NCBI GenBank assembly: GCA_963824395.1
Contig: CAWGPF010000001.1
Coordinates: 1,302,001-1,366,000, forward strand
Source: 13-2-20CM-66-19 sp963824395
Lineage (GTDB): Bacteria > Pseudomonadota > Gammaproteobacteria > Steroidobacterales > Steroidobacteraceae
Direction: 5' to 3'
DNA: 64,000 nucleotides
Part shown: positions 43,674 through 51,067 of the stretch, piece by piece
Numbering within the stretch: position 1 is the first letter of the stretch
Layout: the number at the start of each line of letters is the position of its first letter
The notes under the pieces: model-generated
What the model saw: the letters and a program-made list of their open reading frames with translations, nothing else
The model's database searches: none
Told to the model about the DNA's origin: nothing
Program-made: the position numbers and the translations under genes

Positions 43674-45194
43674 CTAAGTCCTTATATAGATAGTCAACGC
43701 CATGAGCACGACGGCAGCCGAATAGGCTGCCATCGCTGAGCTCCACTTCAGCCGATACAGTCGCCGGTCATGCGCCGTCAGCAGAACCGGAATGGAGCCA
43801 ATCGTGGTGGACTCCATGATCTCCTGAAGGTCCTCCGGACCGCGAACAGTGGGGTCAGAAGCGTCGGCGAGTGCTGCGGCACCGAATGCAGCGCCGCAAC
43901 CCAGCAGAAATCCCAGCAGGATGATGCCGATTCGGTTGGGGAAGAACGGACGTTGCGGCACGGTCGGCGCGTGTAGCATCGAAAACTTCTCACCGCGATC
44001 CTCATACTCCATGGTGCGCGCCAAAGCCGCATTCTTCATTTTGGCTTGTATGTCGTCATAGCGGTCGCGCGCCGCCGCATATTCGCGCTGCAATTGAGTG
44101 TATTCACGCTCGACATTCGGGGTCGTTTGTAGATGCTCCTCGTAGGTCTGACGATCGTGCCGCTCGCGCATCTCGGACGCACGTAGGGCGGCGAGCTGAT
44201 GACGTGCCGCCGACAACTGGTCCGCGACGGCAAGGTACTCCGGGTTGTCAGGCTTGCCTGCGCCGGGCTGCAGGCTGGCAGCGCTCTGCGCAGTCATATC
44301 GGCGACAGCCCGTTCGAGGCGCTTCACTTCCGGATGTTCGGCGGTGTACTTCTGGTGGGCTTCCGCGAGCTCCGCACGCAACTTCGCGAGTTCCGTCCGT
44401 GAATCGCTGACGGCCCCGGTCAGCGTAGGACTGAGACTATTCAGCTGCAGCTGCAGTTGCGATTCTTTCTCTTCCGCTATCAGCTCCTGTTGCTGAATCG
44501 ACTCGATATCGTGCTGCGCCCGGTCAATCTCCGTCATGTTATGAGTCTGCATCTCCGGCAGTGCGGCACCGTATTGCGCTTTGAACTTTGCGAGTCGCTG
44601 TTCCATCTCAGCCATGGACGACTCGACTTCACGCGACTGGCCCTGAAGGAAATCGTAGGCCGCCGACGCTTGCTCGGTGCGCGTTCGCCGGTTGTAGCTG
44701 AGATACAGATCGCTAAGCCGCGCAGCGACGGCGGCGGCCAGCTTTGGATCCGGGTTGTCGTAGTAGATGGAGAACGCCGCTGACTGGTCAAGCGGCTTCA
44801 GGGTTATCGGGTCGACTCTCTCCACCGTCGTATTGGCAGCTAATAGCTGCGCCTTCGCCTCAGCCGTTACATTGTGCAGGCGAGGATACGGATCGACGGC
44901 TTTGACAATCTCGATCAACCGATCCGGCGTCATCACGCGTCGACGGGTCAGCTCCAATTCATTCTGCGCATAAATGGCGACGTCTTCGATGCCGCGAACG
45001 GTGGCTGAAACCATCTCTTTCGGGATCGACTGCGGCTCGAGCATGATGGTGCTGGTTGCTCGATAGCTCGGCGGCAACCAGTACGCGATCAGCACTGCAA
45101 GAAACAAGCTCGCCGGAAGTATCGCAGCGAGATAGCGCCAGCGACGACTGAGCATCCGCCGCACTTCTGCCAGAGTGCTTACTCGATCCGCCAT
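43674..45194 (-). CDS. Wzz/GumC-type chain-length determinant (GNVR) protein
   Basis: From ATG 45194 the protein is 506 residues. It has two membrane helices, one near the N-terminus (YLAAILPASLFLAVLIAYWLP) and one at about 430-455 (IGIILLGFLLGCGAAFGAAAL), plus a third hydrophobic stretch at the extreme C-terminus. Between them lies a long coiled coil (MAEMEQRLAKFKAQYG... to ...EREYTQLQREYAAARDRYDDIQ). FFPNRIG is the conserved proline-rich entry to the second helix. It would set polymer length and activate the adjacent kinase-like ATPase. The start lies eight bases after the barrel protein stop. Confidence 0.93.
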   Translation of the reverse strand: MADRVSTLAEVRRMLSRRWRYLAAILPASLFLAVLIAYWLPPSYRATSTIMLEPQSIPKEMVSATVRGIEDVAIYAQNELELTRRRVMTPDRLIEIVKAVDPYPRLHNVTAEAKAQLLAANTTVERVDPITLKPLDQSAAFSIYYDNPDPKLAAAVAARLSDLYLSYNRRTRTEQASAAYDFLQGQSREVESSMAEMEQRLAKFKAQYGAALPEMQTHNMTEIDRAQHDIESIQQQELIAEEKESQLQLQLNSLSPTLTGAVSDSRTELAKLRAELAEAHQKYTAEHPEVKRLERAVADMTAQSAASLQPGAGKPDNPEYLAVADQLSAARHQLAALRASEMRERHDRQTYEEHLQTTPNVEREYTQLQREYAAARDRYDDIQAKMKNAALARTMEYEDRGEKFSMLHAPTVPQRPFFPNRIGIILLGFLLGCGAAFGAAALADASDPTVRGPEDLQEIMESTTIGSIPVLLTAHDRRLYRLKWSSAMAAYSAAVVLMALTIYIRT

Positions 45195-45201
45195 GGTCGT
45201 G

Positions 45202-46401
45202 CTAGTCCTCTTGCGGTTCGCGCCCGTGATAGGCAACGTTGATGAAAACACCGTTGTTGCGCGCGGCAGGGTCAGTGACTATCACCCCAGAGTCCAGCTC
45301 GCGGAGCTTCTGATAAGCGAAGCGGTAGCCCCCCGACACCGACCATAACTCAGTGAGCCGGCGCACCAGCGCGACTTGGAGAATTGCACGGTCCTCGTGG
45401 GAGCCGTCTGAGAGATCATCGCTGCGACTGAGGCGCACCGAGCCGACAAATTCCACCCGAGCGTTAAAATCGTGCCGATATTGGACACGAATCTGGTTCA
45501 GTCCCACCAGGCTGCCGACACTGCTCGGCTCCATGAAGCGGCCGATGGCGTACTGCACCATACCGGCCTGTAGCTTGTGATAGCCAACCCATTCGATGCC
45601 GAAGGTGTTCTTCGACTGGTCTGCCACTCCGCTCTCGGTGAACGTGTCGTGCTCCGCCCGCAGTGAGAACGTTGAGCGATCGATGCGTGTCCAATTGAAG
45701 CGGTAGCTCAAATCGACGCCGTAGCTGTTGACGCGCGCCGCGTCGTTCTCACGAGGGTCATAGAGTGCATAGTATGGGCCGAAGCCCAGCTGGCCACGCT
45801 GACTGACGGACCAATAGCCGTCGAGCTCGGCGTAGGTATTGTTATAACTGACGAAATTGTCGGGCACCTCGACGTCATAGCGCACTGCATCGAAGCGTGT
45901 GGTTGCTTCCACACTGAAGCGTTGCGTGGCCTGATAAGTGAAATCTGGCTCGACGGAGTAGGTCGTTTTTGTCAGGCCGGTCACGATATCGCCAGTGCCC
46001 ACCGTGTCTGGTGCGTTGGGGTTGAGTGGATTGAAGGCAGCCACCCCATATTGCGCGTTGGAGGCATCTTCGCGGTGGTATTCACTCAAGATCGACCATG
46101 TGCTGCGGAGCGTGCGGTAATTCGCTTTCAGGTCGACCAATGCTTCGAAACGATCCACGCTGCTAAGGGTCGAATCCTGCAGCGTCAGCTGCGGCCGCAG
46201 TTCCACATCCGAGCGCTCGCTGATGCTCTTAAGGTCTCCCGCCAGCTGCATCCAGTACGTTTCGGCGCTGCGTGGCGTCACCGGATCCAACAGACGATTC
46301 GAGTCATATTGAGCCCAGAGCTGCATTTCCGGCACGAAGACAACCTGCTGGGCGCTCGCTGCGCTACCCACCAGCGCCAGCGCCAGAACGGCCGTTCGCA
46401 T
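45202..46401 (-). CDS. Outer-membrane beta-barrel of the exopolysaccharide operon (EpsL-like)
   Basis: From ATG 46401 the protein is 399 residues with a signal peptide (MRTAVLALALVGSAASAQQ). It then has alternating-hydrophobic barrel strands such as FSVEATTRFDAVRYDVEV, YGVDLSYRFNW and VEFVGSVRLSRSDDLSDGSHEDRAILQVALVRRL. Barrel proteins at this position in Wzx/Wzy operons of betaproteobacteria and relatives are called EpsL and are thought to help export or anchor the polymer. An in-frame start 15 codons upstream would overlap the export gene by 23 bases. Ribosome-binding sites are weak at both, so the start is uncertain. Confidence 0.82.
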   Translation of the reverse strand: MRTAVLALALVGSAASAQQVVFVPEMQLWAQYDSNRLLDPVTPRSAETYWMQLAGDLKSISERSDVELRPQLTLQDSTLSSVDRFEALVDLKANYRTLRSTWSILSEYHREDASNAQYGVAAFNPLNPNAPDTVGTGDIVTGLTKTTYSVEPDFTYQATQRFSVEATTRFDAVRYDVEVPDNFVSYNNTYAELDGYWSVSQRGQLGFGPYYALYDPRENDAARVNSYGVDLSYRFNWTRIDRSTFSLRAEHDTFTESGVADQSKNTFGIEWVGYHKLQAGMVQYAIGRFMEPSSVGSLVGLNQIRVQYRHDFNARVEFVGSVRLSRSDDLSDGSHEDRAILQVALVRRLTELWSVSGGYRFAYQKLRELDSGVIVTDPAARNNGVFINVAYHGREPQED

Positions 46402-46423
46402 CGCCGAGTGCCGAGCTCCAGAA

Positions 46424-47014
46424 CTACGGGACGATGACGACATCACCGGCCTCGAGGAGCACGTTCTGATTCAATGCTCTCCCCTTGCTGACTTCGCCAT
46501 AGTGGAACGATAGCGTCGTCTGGGCAGACCCAGTGCCGCGCAGCACGATAATGTCGTTCACCGATGCAAACGGCGTCATCCCTCCAGCCAGGCTTAGTGC
46601 CTGCAGCACACTCATGCGAGGATTCATGACGAACGACCCGGGCTTCGTCACCTGTCCTATGATGTACACGCGGCATCCATCCAGCGCCTTGACGGACACC
46701 GACGCGGCCGGCTCGGGCATGTATGTTTTCAGGCGTGAGGCAATCTCCTTCTGAATCTGCGCAACCGTATGTCCCACGGCGGTGATTTCCCCAGCCAGCG
46801 GGAAGGAGAACTTGCCGTCCGGCCTCACGATAACAGTCTTCGTGAGCTGGTCTTCCTTCCAGACCGAAATATCCAGCGTGTCTCCTGCGTTGAGGGTGTA
46901 GTCCGGCTGCTCCTGGGCTTCAACGTTGGGCGTGAACGCGCTCACTAACAGGCCTGCGGCGGCGATGCCCAAGTAGTGACGAGCGCTTCCAAGTGATGTC
47001 GGTCTGTTGCGCAT
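46424..47014 (-). CDS. Polysaccharide export protein (Wza/EpsE-type, periplasmic-outer membrane)
   Basis: The 196-residue protein has a signal peptide and the Poly_export domain: YTLNAGDTLDISVWKEDQLTKTVIVRPDGKFSFPLAGEI, followed by one SLBB-type domain (VYIIGQVTKPGSFVMNP...VLQALSLAGGMTPFAS). It ends in the terminal LLEAGDVVIVP. It is shorter than Wza (about 380) and has no lipobox cysteine, like EpsE/GfcE short forms, so it may pair with the neighbouring barrel protein for outer-membrane passage. ATG 47014 follows CAGGGAGACCC. Confidence 0.94.
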   Translation of the reverse strand: MRNRPTSLGSARHYLGIAAAGLLVSAFTPNVEAQEQPDYTLNAGDTLDISVWKEDQLTKTVIVRPDGKFSFPLAGEITAVGHTVAQIQKEIASRLKTYMPEPAASVSVKALDGCRVYIIGQVTKPGSFVMNPRMSVLQALSLAGGMTPFASVNDIIVLRGTGSAQTTLSFHYGEVSKGRALNQNVLLEAGDVVIVP

Positions 47015-47027
47015 GGGTCTCCCTGTT

Positions 47028-48434
47028 TCAATACGCCTGCGAATCGTTGAGCATCCGTACCGCGGTACGCGCCAGAATCTCGATGTCGAGTGTCAGCGAC
47101 CAGGTTCGCAGATATTCAAGATCGTATCGAACCCGGGCTTCCATCTGCTCGACCGTGCGCGTCTCGCCGCGCAGGCCGTTCACCTGGGCAAGCCCCGTAA
47201 TGCCCGGCAGCACTTTGTGCCTGAGCATGTAGCCCTTGATGAGTCTGCGATAAGTCTCGTTGTGAGCAATCGCATGAGGGCGTGGCCCGACAAGGCTCAT
47301 GCGGCCTTGAAGGACATTGATAAGCTGCGGCAGTTCGTCGAGCGAGTAGCGGCGCAAGAAGCGTCCCAGGTAAGTGAGGCGTTGATCGCCACGGGTTGCC
47401 TGCTGGATCACCGCACCGTCGTCACTCGTTGTCATGGTGCGGAACTTGTAGATGACGATCTCTTCACCAAGCAGGCCGTAGCGGCGCTGCTTGAACAGGA
47501 TCGGCCCTCGGGAAGTGAGGCGCACGGCGAGTCCGATTGCCAGCATCACGGGTGCAAAGCAGATGAGCAGTGGGGTCGTCAGAAGGATGTCCGTGAGACG
47601 CTTCGCCACGGCGCGGTGCGCGTCGAACGGTGTCTCGCACATCGCGATTACTGGCACGCCCTCGATCACTCCACTCTGCGCCTGAATGAGATCGAACACC
47701 GATATGTCCGGAAGGTAATAAATTGACGCGGTTGAGTCGTGCAGCGCATCTACAAGCCGCATGACGCGCTCCACATGCCGGAGAGGTAGCGCGACGAAAA
47801 CAACTTCGGCACGTTTGGTGCGAACGAATTCTGGTAGGTCCTCGAGTCTGCCGAGTACATCTACGTCGTCGGCGACATGCAGACGCTCGCGACTGCGGTC
47901 ATCGAAAAATCCGACGACCGAGAGGCAGAAATCATTGCCGCTACGCAGACGCTTTGCGAGGGTCATGCTTGAATCGGTGCAGCCCGCGATTACTGCTCGA
48001 CGCGCGTTGGCAGGGTCACGCAGTAGCGCTCGCAGCATCCCCTGCACGTGCTTTAGACCCAACACCATGAGAAGCGGCGTGACGGCCGCCCACGTCAGAA
48101 CCACCCGCCGCGAGTAAATCGCGGAAATTTTGGTCACGTACGCCAGTGCCAGCAGCAGCGCCAGAACCATCAGCCAACGCATCGTCACTGAAATCGCCAG
48201 CGGAAGGAGATCGCCCGCCACGCCGCCCGCGAACATTGTTCTGGGTCGCACCAGCAGCAGGCACAGGACGATCACGACCAGTGCCATCCCGTAGATGTAG
48301 CGCGCGAACTCGACATTCGCGATCGCCGTCACGACAAGCAGAGAGACTGCCGCGATTGCCGCGGGCAGTACTGCCTGTAGCGCCACGACGGCGCCAATCA
48401 GCGGTGAAGACCTTTGTAATACCGGCTCATTCAT
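47028..48434 (-). CDS. Undecaprenyl-phosphate sugar phosphotransferase (WbaP/EpsB-type)
   Basis: The 468-residue inner-membrane protein has four N-terminal helices, a central nucleotide-binding-like fold (RRAVIAGCTDSSMTLAKRL) and the C-terminal bacterial sugar transferase domain. That domain shows KRLTDILLTTPLL, FKQRRYGLLGEEIVIYKFRTM, RRYSLDELPQLINVLQGRMSLVGPRPH and GITGLAQVNGLRGET. It starts polymer synthesis by transferring a hexose-1-phosphate to undecaprenyl phosphate. It is the first gene of the export operon, 13 bases before the export-protein start. ATG 48434 follows AAGAAGAACCGG. Confidence 0.95.
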   Translation of the reverse strand: MNEPVLQRSSPLIGAVVALQAVLPAAIAAVSLLVVTAIANVEFARYIYGMALVVIVLCLLLVRPRTMFAGGVAGDLLPLAISVTMRWLMVLALLLALAYVTKISAIYSRRVVLTWAAVTPLLMVLGLKHVQGMLRALLRDPANARRAVIAGCTDSSMTLAKRLRSGNDFCLSVVGFFDDRSRERLHVADDVDVLGRLEDLPEFVRTKRAEVVFVALPLRHVERVMRLVDALHDSTASIYYLPDISVFDLIQAQSGVIEGVPVIAMCETPFDAHRAVAKRLTDILLTTPLLICFAPVMLAIGLAVRLTSRGPILFKQRRYGLLGEEIVIYKFRTMTTSDDGAVIQQATRGDQRLTYLGRFLRRYSLDELPQLINVLQGRMSLVGPRPHAIAHNETYRRLIKGYMLRHKVLPGITGLAQVNGLRGETRTVEQMEARVRYDLEYLRTWSLTLDIEILARTAVRMLNDSQAY

Positions 48435-48639
48435 CCGGTTCTTCTTATTGTTGCAGCGCGTTAGCGCTAGTTTTGCGTGCGATCGCAGACGCCTATCGCA
48501 CACGCAGCATTATGCTGACCCCGGAGCGAGGTTTGCAAACTAGTTCGGGCCGCAATTTGACTTAATGAGGCAGCGAAGTGACGCATATTTTCAGGTATGA
48601 ATGATGCGTGTGGCTTGGCCAAGCATCGACATTGCGTCT

Positions 48640-49629
48640 TCAGGGTAGCGGCGAGCCGTTCGTCGGTGCGCGGACCAAGTCCGCCGCATTGTCATCCGGC
48701 ATCGCGCTGTATTGGGGGCCCGTTCCCAGACGCACGAACCGATACACGCGGCTCGAATTCAACGAAAGCTCAGGATCGACCACAAGTTCCAGCCCCTCAC
48801 CCAACTGACCGTGGTTGATCTCATGGACGAGACGCGCCTCGCCGGTCAACCGTGAGCCGAAATTAGTTGTATCCAGCTCATCGAAGTACACGACGCAGCC
48901 GGACGGCAGCCAAGGAATAAGACGCTCCAAAACGGTGCGCGCCGAGGTGTAGTAGTCGGAATCGATCCACACAAGTATCGGTTGCTGCGTGCGCAACGTG
49001 TCCAAAAACTGGGCTGTCAGCGTGGTTTCGAAGCGACCCCGATGCAGAGAGAAGTTGTGATAGCGCGCCTGGCAATAGCCTTGGAGGCGGTCGTAGTCGC
49101 CGCGGTATTGTCCGGCTATCCATTGATCGTTCCCGGTAAGGTCGGCATCGCGGGGATCTGACGTCGGCGGTAGACCCTCGAATGAATCGAAGCCGTGAAC
49201 GGTAACGCGATCGGCAATGCCGAGGTAGCGCGTTGCGTAGAGCAGCTTGACGAAGGAGTATCCGGCGGAAGTCCCGAACTCGAGTACCGAAAATTGACCA
49301 GGGACCGAGCGAAAGCCACCCAGAACCGTGTACACGTGGTCGTATCGATAGAAGGCGAACAGGGCACGCCTTAGCATCCGCCGTGGCGCGGCGATACAGT
49401 TCAAATAGAAAAATGTCTTGAGCCAGTCACCGGGGATAAGCCGGCCGACGACCCGCAGCAGCGCCAGCAGAGGCGAGGGCTTGACGTGGTATGACTTGGC
49501 CAGCTCTTCCAAGGATTCAATCCAGCCGTTTTCTACGGCCTGTGTTCTTGTCTGACACAAGTATAGTGGGCTGCTGTCTTCCCGGCGGCGCCCAAGGGCG
49601 CCTAAACTGTAACCAGATGTGAAGACCAT
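48640..49629 (-). CDS. TylF/MycF-like O-methyltransferase
   Basis: The 329-residue protein has a macrocin-O-methyltransferase-type core: FSVLEFGTSAGYSFVKLLYATRYLG (SAM-binding), VHGFDSFEGLPPTSDPRD (the family signature), ILVWIDSDYYTSARTVLERL and VVYFDELDTT (metal-binding acidic residues). TylF-type enzymes methylate sugar hydroxyls, so it probably decorates the exopolysaccharide. It lies 205 bases upstream of the export operon on the same strand. The N-terminal 90 residues are outside the core, and the true start could be later than ATG 49629. Confidence 0.85.
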   Translation of the reverse strand: MVFTSGYSLGALGRRREDSSPLYLCQTRTQAVENGWIESLEELAKSYHVKPSPLLALLRVVGRLIPGDWLKTFFYLNCIAAPRRMLRRALFAFYRYDHVYTVLGGFRSVPGQFSVLEFGTSAGYSFVKLLYATRYLGIADRVTVHGFDSFEGLPPTSDPRDADLTGNDQWIAGQYRGDYDRLQGYCQARYHNFSLHRGRFETTLTAQFLDTLRTQQPILVWIDSDYYTSARTVLERLIPWLPSGCVVYFDELDTTNFGSRLTGEARLVHEINHGQLGEGLELVVDPELSLNSSRVYRFVRLGTGPQYSAMPDDNAADLVRAPTNGSPLP

Positions 49630-49655
49630 GTGGCGGATACTGAAATCTGCGGTAA

Positions 49656-49724
49656 GACGAATGCGGGGATCGAACCCGTGGGACGGGGCGCACGTGCCCC
49701 ACTACCGCCTGAGCAATCCCTACC
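49656..49724 (-). other. Degenerate tRNA-like sequence
   Basis: On the minus strand GCTCAGGCGGTAG (D-arm-like) is followed by GGGGC-ACGTGC-GCCCC (stem with six-base loop) and GGGTTCGATCCC (perfect T-loop motif). The distance between D and T motifs is a few bases short, the anticodon loop lacks U33, and the acceptor ends do not pair. It looks like a decayed tRNA or a chance mimic, not a working gene. Confidence 0.35.
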
Positions 49725-50281
49725 ATGCGATCTCGATCATCCCCGGCCCCGGGGCATGCCCGACAGCACGGGAACTGCGCCAAAGACGATTTCTCTCTAA
49801 GGACGCCCCGCCGCTGCCCCTGCCGATGTGCAGCCGCGATGCGTGCAGCTGTGCGTACAAGCATTATGACGATCGGCGTCTAAGTCGCCGCCGCCGCAGT
49901 GACAGACAGGGAACACCGCAGGCGACGTGGCAAGGCACCGAACGGCGAGGCGGCGCTCGCAGGGCGACGGACCTGTCGCCTGGCGCCTGAGTTACCGCAC
50001 CTTAGATCTTGCCGCAGCCTCCCTGAACGATCCCGGGCGTTCGCTAAGAACCCCCTTGACCCGGGCGCGCGAGCGGCTGAAAAGCGCACAGGCCTCCGGA
50101 ACCCCTAGCGCTGGCTCGCCCGAGACCGGTCAACATGTGCTCGTTATTGTCGCGCCGCCCAGACAAATGCTTTCTTAATAATAATCAATTACTTACTCGC
50201 ATTTAGCCGTGGTGAGGACTGCCTACCGTCGGTATATAGCGACACTTGCGGAGATGCCGCCAAGTTAGCCTCCCGCTAAAC
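49725..50281. other. Intergenic region with AT-rich promoter segment
   Basis: This 557-base stretch separates the TylF-like gene from the sigma-54/riboswitch unit. Short frames in the first 450 bases have no protein-like features. From about 50165 the base composition turns AT-rich (TTAATAATAATCAATTACTTA), a likely protein-binding or bending segment upstream of the sigma-54 promoter. Confidence 0.45.
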
Positions 50282-50298
50282 GTAACTAATACAGTTAC
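50282..50298. promoter_or_regulatory. Inverted repeat upstream of the sigma-54 promoter
   Basis: GTAACT (50282-50287) and AGTTAC (50293-50298) are exact reverse complements around AATAC, ending nine bases before the -24 element. It may be a regulator site, although enhancer-binding proteins for sigma-54 usually bind farther upstream. Confidence 0.4.
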
Positions 50299-50307
50299 TT
50301 AGAGTCA

Positions 50308-50324
50308 TGGCACGAGACTTGCTT
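50308..50324 (+). promoter_or_regulatory. Sigma-54 (RpoN) promoter
   Basis: TGGCAC-GAGAC-TTGCTT matches the -24/-12 consensus TGGCAC-N5-TTGCW exactly, including the invariant GG and GC with correct spacing. The transcript would start near 50334, five bases before the leader hairpin and about 40 before the c-di-GMP aptamer. An enhancer-binding activator and ATP hydrolysis would be required; no such activator gene is in the window. Confidence 0.88.
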
Positions 50325-50338
50325 ATTGTTTAGTCGAC

Positions 50339-50368
50339 GGCGACGCAGGGGATACCAGTGGCGTCGCC
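50339..50368 (+). promoter_or_regulatory. 5' leader stem-loop ahead of the riboswitch
   Basis: GGCGACGC (50339-50346) pairs perfectly with GCGTCGCC (50361-50368), leaving a 14-base loop. It would form the very 5' end of the sigma-54 transcript and may protect the RNA or insulate aptamer folding. Confidence 0.6.
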
Positions 50369-50370
50369 TT

Positions 50371-50460
50371 TCCGAAAGGGCAAACCCAGCTGAAAGGCTG
50401 GGGGCGCAAAGCTTCCGGTCTAAGGGCCGACGTGCCTACGACAGCGGGGTTGCCGGGTTC
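50371..50460 (+). promoter_or_regulatory. GEMM-I cyclic di-GMP riboswitch (class I)
   Basis: The conserved blocks appear in order: AAAGGGCAAACC (50375-50386), P2 hairpin CCCAGC/GCTGGG capped by a GAAA tetraloop (50385-50402), GGCGCAAAGCTTCCGGTCTAA (two abutting blocks, 50403-50423), the P3 loop, and AGCGGGGTTGCCG (50443-50455). P1 closes by GGCAA (50379-50383) with TTGCC (50450-50454). These match the class I c-di-GMP aptamer, in which the P2 GNRA loop docks into P3. It lies 136 bases upstream of the fibronectin-III lipoprotein ATG, with a candidate terminator between. Whether c-di-GMP turns expression on or off cannot be read directly. Confidence 0.93.
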
Positions 50461-50551
50461 GCTGCACACGCGATCTCGTTAGTGAAAGCGGTCTGACCGC
50501 ATTTCAAGCAATCCTACGTCTTCAGCTCGCACCCGTATGACCGAGCGCTGT

Positions 50552-50580
50552 TGCGCTGTGGGTCTGCCACGCAGGTTTTT
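50552..50580 (+). terminator. Candidate intrinsic terminator of the riboswitch expression platform
   Basis: TGC...GTGG (50552-50561, with a GCT bulge) pairs with CCACGCA (50567-50573) and is followed after GG by TTTTT (50576-50580). It sits directly before the GGGGAG ribosome-binding site of the lipoprotein gene, where a riboswitch-controlled terminator would be expected. The stem is short and bulged, so its strength is doubtful. Confidence 0.5.
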
Positions 50581-50595
50581 ATACGGGGAGCGGGA

Positions 50596-50997
50596 ATGAT
50601 GCGAAATCGAACGGCAGCGCTGTGTCTCAACGTCGTGGCACTGCTAGGAATCGGCGCAATGTCTAGCGCGTGCAACCAGAATTCAACGGACAGCGCTACA
50701 CAGGCTGTCCCCGCTGCGGCCGCCGCCAGCGGCTCGTCCGGATCCCTGACGCTGTTCTGGGATGCTCCCACGGACAACACCGACGGTTCGTCGCTGAACG
50801 ATCTTAAAGGCTACAAGCTCTACTACGGCGAGAAATCAGGCACCTACACTTCGGTCCTGGATATCGCGAATCCGAGCCTAACTACCTACGTGGTGCAAAA
50901 TCTGCAACCCGGCACTTACTACTTCGCACTGGCCGACTACAACTCGCAAGGCGTGGAAAGCGCGCTGACACGCGAGATATCCGCTGTGGTCGACTAA
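50596..50997 (+). CDS. Small fibronectin-type-III lipoprotein under c-di-GMP riboswitch control
   Basis: The 133-residue protein has a lipoprotein signal (VVALLGIGAMSSAC, Cys26), an alanine/serine linker, and a single fibronectin-III-like domain at about 50-131 (LTLFWDAPTDN...LKGYKLYYG...LQPGTYYFALADYNSQGVES). It would be a surface or periplasmic lipoprotein with a carbohydrate- or protein-binding fold. GGGGAG lies five bases before ATG 50596; ATG 50599 is the alternative. It is transcribed from a sigma-54 promoter through a c-di-GMP aptamer, so it is probably a matrix component or an assembly factor for the adjacent polysaccharide system. Confidence 0.88.
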   Translation: MMRNRTAALCLNVVALLGIGAMSSACNQNSTDSATQAVPAAAAASGSSGSLTLFWDAPTDNTDGSSLNDLKGYKLYYGEKSGTYTSVLDIANPSLTTYVVQNLQPGTYYFALADYNSQGVESALTREISAVVD

Positions 50998-51067
50998 TAA
51001 TTCACCTATCGCGTCGCGACCGTTGTGCGAGCGGCCTCGTGGCTCGCCGGGGTATCATCTCGGGGTA

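Noticed and set aside
48435..48639. Searched for sigma-54 and GEMM elements upstream of the export operon
   Set aside because: No TGGCAC-N5-TTGC or aptamer blocks are found on the minus strand.
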